In this document: in pieces, positions 45,666 to 56,862 of the stretch
How the letters are laid out: each line of letters starts with the position of its first letter
Position numbering within the stretch: position 1 is the first letter of the stretch
Assembly: GCA_002812745.2 (NCBI GenBank)
Contig: NCSJ02000280.1
Span: 1-56,862, forward strand
Origin: Scytalidium lignicola
Taxonomy: Eukaryota; Ascomycota; Leotiomycetes
DNA: 56,862 nucleotides
Direction: 5' to 3'
The notes under the pieces: model-generated
The model's input: only the letters and a program-made list of their open reading frames with translations
Databases searched by the model: none
What the model was told of the DNA's origin: nothing
Translations under genes and position numbers: made by a program

Positions 45666-48359
45666 TCATGCCATCTCGTACTCCGCATCTCGAGCCATAT
45701 GAGCTGCATCCGACACAATAAATAACAGCCTGGTGCCATTGCCAGCAGTTTGCCAGATCTGTAAATTTGAACAAGTCAGCAGGGTTGATCATGAAAGACG
45801 TCAAAGATACAAAGGGAAGGGAAGGGGTTCCTACATCCAGGTTGGTATACTCCATAACAGCATTCTGCCACTGATCCTCCGTAAATCCCTTCGCGATAAC
45901 CCGCTCCCTCACTTTCTTCATGCTTAACTCAACTCCAAATTCCTCATCACCCTCCTCAGCATCGTCAGGCAAGCATTGTCCGGCATCAGCCAATGCCCTG
46001 ACCATGTTGTAAATCTTGCTGCTGGGACTGGAATCTTTCCTGAATCCATCCTGCTCCGCATACAAACTCTCCTTGGAAGACTCGATTAGCCTCAACGCCT
46101 CGTCTACATCACCCTGGATGACCACGGTATCGAATCGTAATCGGGCTAGTGCCTGGGCGAGACGGAGAATGCCAAGCAGTGTCCGAGGCGATGTGTGTGC
46201 AAATTGCTTTTTGTTTTTCTCGTCACGCGATTGCTGTTCACGCATGTTGACGTATGCTTTGACCATATATTCGGAAATATTTTGGGGCACTGTGGGGCGG
46301 AATGCACGAGCCTGTGCAATATATTGACGGACCTCATTAGGCGGGAATACCACGCCATCCGTCTCTGGATGCTTATTGTGCATATGGACATAAGTCACAT
46401 GCTGTGCAAGCATCGCGTCCGTGTCTCTGGTTGGGGTGTCGAGGATAAGGAAGAGGACGTCGAAACGCGATAATAGAGCGGCTGGAAGGTTAATGTTTTC
46501 AACAGGTGATATCCGAGGATTGTATCGTCCATAGAGAGGGTTAGCTGCTGCAAGAATAGAAGTTCGAGCATTCAATGTAGTGGATATTCCTGCTTTGGAG
46601 ATCGAAATGGTTTGTTGTTCCATAACTTCGTGAATTGCTGTTCGATCACTGTCGTCCATCTTATCGAATTCATCGATGCAACAGATTCCGTTATCAGCAA
46701 GAACCAAAGCACCACCTTCCAGGATCATCTCATCCGTAACTGGATCTTTCATGACAGCTGCAGTAAGACCAACGCCGCTGCTTCCTCGACCGGTGGTGTA
46801 GACCCCTCGAGGAGCTACCTTCGTAACATATTTCAACAATTGAGATTTGGCCACACCAGGATCACCCATCAAGCATATGTTGATATCACCACGGATTCTC
46901 ATACCGTCGCCCATGACCTTGTTCACACCTCCAACTAAGAGAAGTAGCAATGCCTTCTTGACATCCAGATGACCATAAATCTCAGGTGCAATGGATTTGG
47001 CCAGGTACTCATATATTTGACCAGATGCTCTGTACTGTTCGATTCGTTTAAATATACGATTATCGATTGCCAGGTCTTCATAAGCCTTTTTGTGTTGGAT
47101 AACATGCTGTGCCTCAAGGTACGTGTCAGTAAGAAGGCCGGCTCTGATGGCTTTAAACCCCGTGTATGGTGTTGGCAAAAAGATGCCAGCGCAATCAATC
47201 ACATCACCCGGATTGATCCGACGCACAAGAGCACCGTGGCAGAGAATTGTCAGCATCCTGGGTATATGGCCCACAGGTACCTGATCTGCCATCTCCTGAA
47301 TTTTGACCTCCTGGAAAGGTTGAAACTTTGATGCACGGGTTACCAGGTGGAGTTGACCTTTATTCTGGTTGTTTTTGCACTCCTGTGAGGGACACTCGAC
47401 GAGAGGTCCAAAGGTCTTGGTACCAATAGGTTGAAATATTTCGCATCCACAGCGATCGCAGAGATATGCATTAACTTCCACTGTTGGTTTGACGTCGGAA
47501 ACTCTGGTAGCAATACCTCGAACCGTGATCAAATGGCCCAAATGCTCTCCACGGATTTGTCGTACAGCCAACGGTTTTAGAGGCTCATCTCCCTGCATCC
47601 TAGGCTTGAAACTAAGAGAATATCGCCGAGTAAGCTCTGCTGGGAACAGGTTTGGCGTGAAGATAGATGGATCGGAGCCCTCATTTGCCGTACGTTCTAG
47701 AAGTGCGTTTAGCTCGGTTCTTTGAGACATCAGAATGTCAAGCACATCATCCTTATAACTGAGAATAGAGTTAGTATATTTCCACCCTCTCAAGGTGGTG
47801 ACATTTACCTAATTTCTTTGGTAGGTTGAGGTAAAACGCTATCGATAGCTCGTGCCATGATGTCAAGATAATGCTTGGCATTGGTCTCAATTGAGGCAAC
47901 CAGATCTAATGGGACCTCATTTTCTTCTAATAATTTATCATACTGTTCTCATATCAGCACCTTCACCCACCAGGATCTCTTTAGTCTGTAATACCTGAGC
48001 TAGATCATCCAGGTCAATTGTGACTTCGTCCTCGTCTCTGTCTGCAACNTTTTTGTAATATCTCCAGATACTTCAATTTGGGCGTAGCTTGCGCTTTCGC
48101 CTGCCTCCTTCTGTTTTGCACTTCTTCGTCGTCGTCATCCATGAAATCATACTCATCACTAAAATCATCCTCATCAATGTGCATATCATTTAGGGCATTT
48201 GTGATCGTAGATTTCGTGGAAGTCTTGAAGGTCTGGAGAAAGTCCTTGAAAGCATCTAACCGCTGAATCAGTAATCTGCAAAGCCATACTATTTAATTTG
48301 TGGAAGCTACCATAGTGCGCATCGTAATCGACCGGCGCCTTATACTGAAGAAGCGCCAT
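45666..48359 (-). CDS. MCM7: Mcm7, replicative helicase subunit
   Basis: Five exons (48359-48311, 48255-47995, 47942-47809, 47758-45835, 45758-45666) give 819 residues when the N at 48049 is dropped; with it the total is not a multiple of three. Mcm7 is one of six subunits of the Mcm2-7 ring that unwinds DNA at replication forks. The start [16 protein letters not shown] is the usual fungal one. The zinc motif is [10 protein letters not shown] with CPSQECKNN. The AAA module has Walker [12 protein letters not shown], Walker [10 protein letters not shown] and arginine finger SRFDVLF. The last intron leads to [17 protein letters not shown]. Reading past that intron donor gives a false longer C terminus. 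Confidence 0.96.
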
Positions 48360-48782
48360 AATACTTGAATTCTCCGAGATCCAATTAGTTAAATAGAAGA
48401 AGAAGTCGTACTTAGTACTGATTAAAAGGTTGTTTTAACAGATAGAGATCCCCACCGGACAGGCAAAAGTTTATGTTTGGCCTAGAGAAGAGAGTTCAGG
48501 CGTCGCAAAATGACAAACCAGGAGGTTGGCAAAAGGCCGCTAAACGAGTCTGTGGGAACGCGTCTCACAACGCGACGCGCGATTTCAATTAAGACCCAAA
48601 TCAGACTAGTCCAGACACGGATTAGTTAGTTTAACTGCGGTCAACCTCGGCTCTTCAGATTCTACGACCAAGCTCGGCCATTTGAAGTCGCACATTTGAA
48701 GAGCAGGTAACAACAGACAAGCCCTGCTCACTTTTGATACCTCTGGGCGTTGTATTTACTTTCCTTACTTCTTAAACACACC
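48360..48782. promoter_or_regulatory. Divergent promoter of MCM7 and PEX1
   Basis: A 423-bp region between divergent starts. It includes the MCB box at 48558-48563 and a CG-rich neighbour (CGCGACGCGCG). The rest shows no recognisable element. Confidence 0.55.
48558..48563. promoter_or_regulatory. MluI cell-cycle box ACGCGT
   Basis: ACGCGT lies about 200 bp upstream of the MCM7 start, with a related ACGCGC 14 bp further. MBF-type factors bind this site to drive G1/S genes such as the MCM genes, so periodic control of MCM7 is likely. Confidence 0.6.
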
Positions 48783-49709
48783 ATGGCACCAGAATTGAAG
48801 CGGCGTAGCAGCCAAGCTACAGCAGCCGAAATATCTCTTATACACCTAAAGAACTGCCTAGTTAACTTACCCTCCTCATTGGCATCGCTGCTTATCAATG
48901 TGAATACAGTGAGTCTCTCTTCAATATGTACTGTTGAAAGCTGTTAACAACTCCATAGCCTGCGCAAAATGTTATAGTAGAATTAAATTATCGAGTTCCG
49001 AACCAGTCCTCCCCGGCGGGCTCAACCTCGACACCCGTATCTTCTCAAAGATCAATATTCGTAGGATGGACGGGGTTACAGAGCAAGCGAAAGCTGGCAC
49101 CAATTGTCAGTAGAGATGGCATAAGCGGTGCAAGAGGGAACGTTTCCGGCCGAGAACAAGAAGTACCCTTAATAGAGATTGATGCCACCTTTGCTCGAAC
49201 CCTTGGACTCTTGGACGGCCAAAAGGTTACCGCAAGCTTACATGTCGATCCTCCCGTGTCGCACACCGTTCATATAGAACCGATTACTGCTGAAGATTGG
49301 GAAATTATAGAACTGCATGCTACCTTCCTTGAACTCAACCTCCAGTCACAGATTCGAGCGCTACCCAATCCCAATTACGCTCCTACGACAGGACAGCCAA
49401 TATCGCCACATCCTTTGACATTACACCTCTCCCCAACTTCCACCGCAAATATTAGGATCACCTCACTTCAGCCACCACCACCATCAAACTCTCCTTTCGC
49501 TAAACTAGCCCCTGATGCAGAGGTGATTGTTGCTCCAAAGACGAGGACGAGACCTTCCCGAAGCTCTGGAGAGAACCGCAGCGTTTCATCAAAGAAAAGT
49601 GTTGGTGCACGAAGTGGAGCAAGCACAGTTCGGCGGCGGAGCAGTCGTGGTGATGAGAATAGACCTGCAATGTTTTTCAGAGGTCTCGATCGTGCTATAT
49701 GTGGAGAAT
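48783..49709 (+). CDS. PEX1: Pex1 peroxisomal AAA-ATPase, N-terminal part only
   Basis: Two exons (48783-48908, from 48959) give about 290 residues that match the start of fungal Pex1: LKNCLVNLPSSLASLLINVN, SIFVGWTGLQSKRKLAPIV, EIDATFARTLGLLDGQKV and DWEIIELHATFLELNLQSQI. Pex1 works with Pex6 to pull the receptor Pex5 out of the peroxisome membrane. A full protein has more than 1,000 residues with two AAA domains. Here the match ends at GLDRAICGE just before NN at 49710-49711, and the sequence beyond is AT-rich and unrelated. Either the contig is wrongly joined or filled at NN, or repeat DNA has entered the gene. Confidence 0.88.
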
Positions 49710-49711
49710 NN
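49710..49711. other. Two-base NN at the point where PEX1 breaks off
   Basis: The only double N in the window. Base composition changes at once from coding-like to very AT-rich. It may mark a contig join. Confidence 0.7.
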
Positions 49712-52474
49712 TTCAATGTTTTTAACAGTAATCTTATGAGTTGTAATATTCTCTATAGTACACTTATCTTGTAGAAGTTATATAAGGGTATAAGTATTAA
49801 CTTTAATGTCTTAATAGTTAAGATGATGTTATTTCAAATATTCAAGTTATATATAAACAAGTTCTTAATATACATAAAAGTTATAAATGAATTGATAATT
49901 TAGATTAGTGTTTTGAATAGTATTACTTGGTTAAAGAATGATAATATCTAACTTTGAAGGTAATATAAAAAGCTTGTTGTAAACCTTCTTTATATCTTTT
50001 AAAAAGTTAATAATATACCTTGTATATTTATATTATTGATTATGAACTTAATAAACCTTCATATAAATATAAACCTTTGTAATTAGTATCTCTTCAACTT
50101 ATATTAAGGAAAGTAGTCTAATAAGAAACTTTCCTAAGTTTAAACAATTCTTTATGCTCATTAAATTAAGCTTATTTATATGTTTTAAAGTGTTCTTTCT
50201 TTTATACCTTATATACTAGTTATTTTAAATATTTATATAAAATTACCTTTCTTAGTAAACATTATATATTTTGAGTATATCNTTTTTTTAATTTAGTATG
50301 AAAATCTTGTATTAACTGTTAATTATCTTTTGAAACAGTTGGTTGAAAGGCTTAATCTTTCTGAAAGATAAGTTCAAGTATAATTGTTGTATGTAATGTC
50401 ATTGGAGGAGGAGTTGTAAAACTTGTAATTGTATAAGTTAAGTAAGGAGAAGTTGTAGAAGTTATAGAGGATATAAAGGAACTTAGAATTATAATCAGTA
50501 ACTTTAATTGAAGAGTAATAGTAATTGGAAAAGGTTGTAAAACAAGTAAATTGTTAATTGAAGTGTTTGTAAGAGAAGGAGATTTAGATGGTTTAAGCAT
50601 ATTTTAAGTTATTAGAGTATTTAAGGAGGGTATAATAAAGTGTTCAATATGATGGTGATCTTCATATTAATAGTGCCTTTGAATTATTACTTGCTCTTGA
50701 TGTGCTTAAGTTATAACAACATCATCTTAACTATCCTGGTTATAGAGGAGGTAAGTAGGAATTATTTGAGGTACTCTTTGCTAGTGCTTTAGTTTAGGAA
50801 GTGCAACAGGAGATTCGAGAGATTCAAGTGTACACTTGTCTTCATAGCATTTAACATAATATTTTGTAATTGATTTATTTTTAATAAAAGATATAAAGCT
50901 TGTAATATTAACTATTTTATAGTAGTTTGGATATTCTTAAAAGATTGGTAATGATGGTAAAGGTAGTGGTGATAAAGGTAGTAACATTTTGGAAGGACTG
51001 AGTGTTGATAAGAGTTGTTTATAATTGTTTACAGGTCAACATTTAGTTAGTAACCATAATATTACANTTTTTTTAGCGATTTACATTAAAATTGTGGTAT
51101 TATAATTGTTACAATTATGAACAGCAGAAAATGACATTTCGCTGTTTAAAGAATAATGTTGTTTTCTACAAAGTACATATATTTTGGTGTGTTTCGTTAA
51201 CAAAATCTTGTACCCGGCAGAAAACGGCGCTAATTTGCAGAGTGGCATGGGCAGTAAGGTCGAATGACGATTTGAGCCCTCCATGCAACCAAATGACCGT
51301 AATAGAAGCTCACTGACGCTCGCTTCAATTAACTAGGGTTATCTACATTAGGAGTAGATTCTCTAACACCTTGATGGCCTCCTAGAGCTCATGTTAAAAC
51401 TCTGCTCGAACTACTAAGTACAAATCTTACATATAAAAATTTGTCTGACAAGTAATTTTTGTGTCAAGCGGCTGAATTAAGTTAAATTCTAAGCTGTACA
51501 AATTGTAATTATGTATTTTGCTGAGTGCACGGGGTGTAGTGACCTCATCTTCCAGAATAATTGTGCATATACAGCGGAGATGATAGTCCTTCTAAATATT
51601 ATTTGGGGAGGTTCACGTTAATTCCTTATGCCTTACTTCGACTTCGAATAGAAAACCATTCGAGGGTTAGAGCTCATAATTCTACTACTGCTTCTAACAA
51701 GATAGGTTTTGCGCCAACACTAGGAAAGACATCTTTCTTTCTCCTGTCATACATTCAGTCTAATTGCATCTACCTTGCCAGTCAGTTTATAGCATTTTTA
51801 TGTCTTTAAATAGTAAGCACACCTGTCTTCGCACTCATCATAGAACCGATCTCTCAAATATGTAGGCTAAATTTATTAGTAAGTTTTTTGCTCTTTTTTT
51901 ATAATTACTTTAATTAAAGTAGATTTAAAGTAGTGCATCAAAAATTCGGAATTTTAGTAAAGATAATTCGGTTTAACATGTTAAAATATCTAAATTTGTA
52001 TGCGTTTCTCATTCAAAATCGATGAGCAACCACATCTCGCTTTGCGACCTCACTTGCTTCATCGACTGCGAGCGTGTTGTAGCCTCAGGTATTTGATACA
52101 CTCACGTGACAAGCCATGGCAAAAGCCATATGAAGTCATAGAGTCGGAGTCGGGACAATTATCATACCTGTGAGACATTTTCACATGAAACGTACGTTTA
52201 CAGGTGCGTATATGATATGGGTGTATTTCCCCAGCTGTAGCTGTTATTAGCTAGTTGTTTTTGATAGTTGAAATTCATACTGTTCGCGTACGTACCAATG
52301 ATAACAGTAGCCGTAGCCTGTTCAACAGAGCGAATGCGAGTTTTGATCGGCCGAAACGTGCCTGAGGCCAACGCTTACTCGCTGCCTCCTGCGCGGACGC
52401 GTTTTGAATTATTTACTCAAATTTATCTTTATCAGGTATTAAACCTCAGCTCTCATCAATTGACTTCAGCAACT
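49712..52474. other. AT-rich region, decayed repeat
   Basis: The first 1.35 kb, up to about 51067, is extremely AT-rich with few CG or CA steps on either strand, as seen after repeat-induced point mutation. Ns at 50282 and 51067 precede T runs. From 51070 to 52474 composition is less extreme, and short ORFs (for example 51561-51809) show no known domain. The last few hundred bases should hold the MYND gene promoter. Confidence 0.55.
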
Positions 52475-53598
52475 ATGAGTTTGTCTTTAGAGACGCGTTG
52501 CTCAACTTGCGGTAAAAAAGAGAACCTTCTGCGATGCCAAGCTTGCAAAGTAGTGTTCTACTGCTGCCGTGAGCACCAGGTCGAAGATAGACCCAAGCAC
52601 AAGAGCATTTGTAACAGTATTAAGAAAGCTCAAGCAGTTCTCGATGATCAGGAACAAAAATTACGTGCTTTTCCTGGTGATTTGATGACCCCTGCAAATC
52701 CATTTGAAACCGCTGTTGGCCACTTTTGGGGCATTCACGAAACCCGACCGTACAGTAAGTGATCCCGGAGAATTCAAAGCCCAGGTTACACGTGTACATA
52801 CTTATGTACCTCCCGTCGCCTAGCTCCGAGGTCTGAGTAGGATGCTCATCTCTTTGTTTCCCAGTGCAATCGCGATACGCCCTTGTGGAAGCTCTTGTGA
52901 AGGTCAAGACACACCGTGCGGTCCAGTCGGCCCTCGACCATCTCCTGGATATGCTTCGCCTCTGCCGCGGCGATAATCAGGGAGTCCGCGATGTTGTTCC
53001 GGCGCTATTCTTACGATTGGGTCAGGATCAAGAATGCTATGATTTTATCAAGTGGTGGGCAACAACCGGCGAAGAAAGCGATTATGACTGGGGAGACATG
53101 GAGCGGGGGTATTTGGATGTTACGGATGCGGATGTCTTCGAGGATGTTGATATTTACACAAGAAGGCATTATGGCCTTAGTCACGCCGTATCGATTACCT
53201 TGATTAAAATCAGGATACTTCACGACTTGAGAAACCTGCAGAGCTCCACAGAAGTAGCCAAAACGGCTTCTTTGCCTCAGGAAATCCTCGATAACATTCG
53301 TGCAAAGCTTGTCAGCACGATTGTCACTGGGAACAAGGAAATAATGGACAGCAATGACCAAGGCCCAGCCATTGAAAAGTTAGAGTCACAGGTCGCGCAG
53401 TTGTACAAAGCTGTCGAGAAAACTAACAAGCATTTCTGGCCCGCTCTTATCCGTCCGGGAAACAACCTGAAGGCCCGCCCGTCATACTTCAGTCATGGTA
53501 CACCGGAGGAAATGCAGTTGGTGCTTCAGTATTCATACGACTCATGGCTCGAGACACCTGGGGCAATTGATCTGATACGGGAGCAAGTGGGAAAATAA
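52475..53598 (+). CDS. MYND zinc-finger protein
   Basis: Two exons (52475-52754, 52865-53598) give 337 residues. The N-terminal MYND finger spans residues 9-50 with the ligand order CSTC, CQAC, FYCCREHQ and HKSIC. MYND fingers mediate protein contacts. The remaining 280 residues are mostly helical and resemble the C-terminal half of many fungal MYND proteins of unknown role, with MQSRYALVEALVKV and a DYDWGD acidic segment. There is no SET domain, so it is not a methyltransferase. An in-frame upstream ATG at 52268 would add 69 residues that look like leader sequence; I prefer 52475. Confidence 0.85.
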
Positions 53599-53821
53599 TA
53601 ACTCGCATTTTAGATAATTAGATTTATTCTAAGATATCTAGCTAATCAAATCATAGAAAGCTTATATATGCTATTGGGTTTTCCTGGTCTATCAAATCTC
53701 AGCTTCTTCAGATATCACCTTCAATGGCCACGTGAATATGGTAGTAGGTGGTCTGGGCGCCACCACCTATGCTCATCCCTGATACCTTCCTTCATTCTAT
53801 GCACGCAAGACCCCGACAAAT

Positions 53822-55981
53822 CTAAAGATCTGTAGCCGGGAAGCTTTTCAGATACTCTTTGAGCATATCTCGCATTCGGTTTATCTTATACTCGTCGGAT
53901 AATGAAATTATCTTTTTTCTGCCTAGCATATCAAATGCGAATTGGGTATTGACTCCTTTAATAGGAAGGATGAGCTTCATCATGTCGATATCGCCAAGAT
54001 CGAGAGCCATTTCTAGCGGCGTAAAAGCTAGCGAACAAGAATTGTTTATCTCCATTTCCTTCGTCCCGATTAATAATCTAGCGGCCTCTATATTGTGCTG
54101 CGTTATTGCAATACCAAGCGGTCGTTCACTTGCAATATTTCTCTTCATGACCAGTATGTTATGTAACTCCTGCCTACGATTGACTAGCTGCTCGATTATT
54201 CCTATGTGTTTTCTCTTCACTGCTTGTGTCAAGGGAGTCTCTCCCTCTTGATCATAGAAATCAACTTCAGTGGTAGGGTTGTCAATCAGTTGCATGACAA
54301 GAAGGGCCAAGCCGCGCTCGATCGCCCACGTCAGTAACCGGCTACCTCCTGCATCTGTAAGGTTAAGACAGTGGTATTTTCGTAAAGTGCTGAAAAGCCA
54401 TTGTCCGAGTTGGTGGACACCTTTTACTAACGGGCAGCTCCAGAGCAAGTCTATAAATTCATACTTGGATAGGAAGAGTTTAATGAACTCCAAATCGTCG
54501 AATTTGACGGCAGGGTAAATAATTTCCCAAGCCCTGTCTTTCGTCGGGGAATATATACTTTTAGAGATGCGTTGCGCAATGCGTTGCGCAATTAATTTCT
54601 GATTTGTCTCCACGGCAAGTCCCAATGGCGTCTGAAATCCAAGTGAAACACTATCTACATCCACTTCATCATCATTGAGCAGGGTAATACTAGCAGCAGT
54701 ATGGAAATTTCTCACAGCTCGCAAGAGCGGCGTCGATTTATCTAGGTCATAAAGATTTTTGTTGATATGAGGGACTGTAAGCAGGTATTCGATGGCTCCA
54801 GTCTCGCCTTGTTCTGCAGCAAGTGAGAGGGCATTGCAACCATTTTTTGCCAATGAATGGGCATTAAATCCAGGGCGGCCTATAATGACCGGTAAAAGTG
54901 CTGTATTTCCTTGTTCTGCTGCCAGTAGGAAAGCCTTATTATTTAGCGCCTCCAAATCGATAACAAATTGACTGAATGATGAGTATGCGGGAAAGTCATT
55001 CGCCCATTGACAAGGAAATAAAAACTGAATCGTTTGTTCTATAACTTGTTCAAGTGATAAGTTGTAATTTGGATCCGGGAAATCTTTAGCATTCGTAGCC
55101 ATACTGAGTAGGGCATAGATCTTGTCTCAAGGATCAAAGGCTTCGTTTCGTTCGAATTTCTGCAGGAGAACAAACAATTCTCTTTGTTCCTTCCACCATC
55201 CTTGTCTCGGTGAACCGGGGAGAATGTCAAGCACGGCTTGACAATGTGCCGCAGGAGTGATGTCCAAGAGATGCGGTGCAAGAGCGAAGATGTGAGCAGC
55301 AGTATTCTTTCTACCACATGCAACAATTCCCGTCTTTGCATGGGCACATTCTTGAAGTATCCAAATGCGGGTAAAGTAAGCTCTGTTCAAGAGGTCTCTA
55401 AGCCCTTTCCAGTATTGTGGGTGCATTGAAGGATCTGGTACGATATTGGTCCACAAATTCGTCCACCTCTTGTCTGTTATTGACCAATTTCGGCAAGCTA
55501 GCTTGCTGCTCTCATGATGTAGTTGCTTAAGAGCACCCAGGAGGAGATTAGTTTCTAAGGTTGACGGTCCAAGCCAGAATATGACGCATTCAGCTTGTTG
55601 GTAGATAGCCGCTATGTGTCGAATCTGGTGGTTCTTCTCTTCATGATATTTTTGATTTATACAAAGAGCATCTATCCAAATTATTCTGTCAGTTGATTCT
55701 TGTCGTAAATTGAGTAAAGCTTCGTAAAGGTTTGCTGTGATCCAGTGGTTTTTGCCGTTCAATGTAATTCTTTTCGTTGCTTTCGGGTCTCCCCAAACGT
55801 AGGAAAGTGCTTCATACGGAATTAAAACATCATCTCCGAGTTTTTCGTTGACATATGCTTTGAACAAGTGACAATAAAGCTCCATTCCATCACCACGAAG
55901 GAGGCGAAGGAGACGAAAAGCATGGCCTTCCTCGTGAATGAGACCAAGATCTTGGTAGTCGAAGATATCGGCTTGAGACAT
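53822..55981 (-). pseudogene. HET-domain / ankyrin-repeat gene with one in-frame stop
   Basis: One frame runs from an ATG at 55981 (or 56068 in the same frame) to 53822, interrupted only by TGA at 55127-55129, codon 285. The N-terminal part is a HET domain: PYEALSYVWGDP, IIWIDALCINQ and FTRIWILQE are its three signature blocks. HET proteins trigger cell death when unlike fungal individuals fuse. The stop lies where the family has Arg in a DPRDK-type motif, so a CGA to TGA change explains it. After the stop come KIYALLSM and then ankyrin-like repeats (NALSLAAEQGETGAIEYLL, TPLLRAVR, TPLTQAVKRKHIGIIEQLV). Normal spacing around the stop suggests recent inactivation, a sequence error or readthrough. 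A second ATG at 55102 could also give a separate ankyrin-only protein. Confidence 0.82.
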
Positions 55982-56191
55982 GGGAGATAGTTGAGCTTTG
56001 TCTGGGATATATTCAGATATTTGTTGAAAGAAGGCTATAAAAACTGAGCAGGCCGTAATGGGGACCAAGTAGCCTTACCGCATCGAAGCCAATGGATGGA
56101 TGCATGTTGCGGCTGAAGTATTTCTCAGTCAATTGCATAGTAATCGTCGGCTCGGTAAATCGGCCTTTTTCTCTACTCGAATTCCCTCGTA
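55982..56191. other. 5' flank of the HET-ankyrin gene
   Basis: A short flank between the chosen start and the inverted-repeat element. The upstream part of the frame (MVPITACSVFIAFFQQ) may be coding if the 56068 ATG is used. Confidence 0.4.
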
Positions 56192-56502
56192 GTCGGTGGA
56201 AGCGAGTGTGATCGCTCGAATTTTGTATGGGAAAATCCTAAAAAGTTACAAAGTTTTGGCAAAATGTATGTAAAAACAAAACAATATTATACATTAAATA
56301 CAACTTAACTATTACATACTACTTTAACCATTTTAATTTAAGTTATTTTTAGAATTGTACAATCAAAATGCTTAATTTCATATTAATATATATATATTAT
56401 AATTAAGTTTGACCTTTATATTAAACAAAGAAGTTCAATTTTTGTAATTTTCGAATGGTTTTCCTATACAAAATTAAGGCGATCACACTCGCTTCCACCG
56501 AC
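56192..56502. mobile_element. MITE-like DNA element, 311 bp with about 45-bp inverted ends
   Basis: The left end GTCGGTGGAAGCGAGTGTGA then TCGC is found exactly inverted at the right end, followed inwards by ATTTTGTAT and GGAAAA with few mismatches. The interior is AT-rich and non-coding. This is the form of a miniature Tc1/mariner-like element. TA occurs close to both ends but a clean TA duplication is not seen. Confidence 0.75.
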
Positions 56503-56862
56503 CTAAGGAGCCGCCTTAGCGAAATAATGAAGAATTCAGCCCAGTGTTTTTGCTTCTCCACGCAGCGAATTCTAAATCGACTAGAAAAATTAAATCGCAC
56601 TAAGCACAGATTTCGCAGCCTGAGACGTAGCAAAAGCAGTGCAGATTATCTAAGATATTTCTGTCCATTGTCACTGTTGCAGGGTTGGGAAATTTTAATT
56701 TAATTTTTGGGAATACTTAAATCGACTCCAGCTGTTCTTAAATCGACGCCAAATACTAGGGTTGGGAAAAATTAATTTAATTTTTAATTTTAATTAATTA
56801 ATTTTTAATTAATTAATTTTAATTTTAATTTTCGAAAATTAAATTAATTTTAGTACAAGGTC
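56503..56862. repeat. AT-rich low-complexity sequence at the right edge
   Basis: The last 130 bp repeat TTAATTTAATTTTT-type words, and a GTTGGGAAA plus TTAATTTAATTTTT motif occurs at about 56681 and again at about 56760. No gene and no telomeric TTAGGG array is seen. Confidence 0.7.

Noticed and set aside
47943..47994. Apparent frameshift in MCM7 near 47950
   Set aside because: Explained by a 52-nt intron with GCTGAT branch site and CAG acceptor that restores the usual [12 protein letters not shown] sequence.
56700..56862. Telomere at the right edge
   Set aside because: The AT-rich repeat words are not a TTAGGG array.
1..56862. CRISPR array, bacterial operons or rRNA genes
   Set aside because: None seen; the window is nuclear fungal DNA with spliced genes.

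Overview
The window looks like nuclear DNA of a filamentous ascomycete, probably a leotiomycete (inferred from protein wording and intron style, not tested). Genes carry short GT-AG introns of about 40-70 nt with CTAAC/CTGAC-like branch points. They alternate strands without operons, and many protein families are typical of fungi (PAM17, UBA4, SLX9, RRS1, HET-domain and LysM proteins). Several gene-poor, AT-rich stretches contain decayed repeats. Fourteen N characters are scattered through it (twelve single, one pair), mostly beside A/T runs. In three genes, deleting the N restores one reading frame across all exons.

Layout. 1-7.7 kb: a possible small catabolic cluster, with the 5' part of a peroxisomal acyl-CoA oxidase (-), an anion:cation-symporter-type MFS transporter (-), a divergent acyl-CoA synthetase ending in the peroxisomal signal ARL (+) and a salicylate-hydroxylase-like FAD monooxygenase (+). 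9-12.3 kb: biotin synthase (+) and a secreted protein with a lysozyme-like domain plus LysM (-). 12.3-17.5 kb: gene-poor, with a perfect-looking hairpin. 17.5-25 kb: a chromodomain protein with an apparent homopolymer frameshift (-), PAM17 (+), UBA4 (-), SLX9 (+), a small unknown gene (+) and a NEDD8-type Ulp1 protease (-). 25.8-30 kb: a 1,311-residue protein whose layout resembles meiotic chromosome-axis proteins of the Red1/SYCP2 type (-). 31.4-40.7 kb: a Cys-rich nuclear protein (+), a DUF3445 haem N-demethylase-like protein (+), HIS1 with a CPC1/GCN4 site (+), a small two-helix membrane protein (+), mitochondrial ribosomal mS29 (-) and RRS1 (+). 41.7-49.7 kb: a RhoGAP protein (-), then MCM7 (-) sharing an MCB-containing promoter with PEX1 (+). 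PEX1 stops abruptly after its N-terminal part at an NN followed by AT-rich DNA. 49.7-56.9 kb: AT-rich relics, a MYND-finger protein (+), a HET-ankyrin gene broken by one in-frame stop (-), and a 311-bp inverted-repeat element in its 5' flank.

How the genes work together. Most of the window is ordinary housekeeping. The left edge is the clearest functional grouping: uptake, CoA activation, peroxisomal oxidation and ring hydroxylation of an unknown organic acid. The right edge looks like a fast-changing accessory region with allorecognition-type genes and small transposons. The most unusual single gene is the axis-like protein at 25.8-30 kb.
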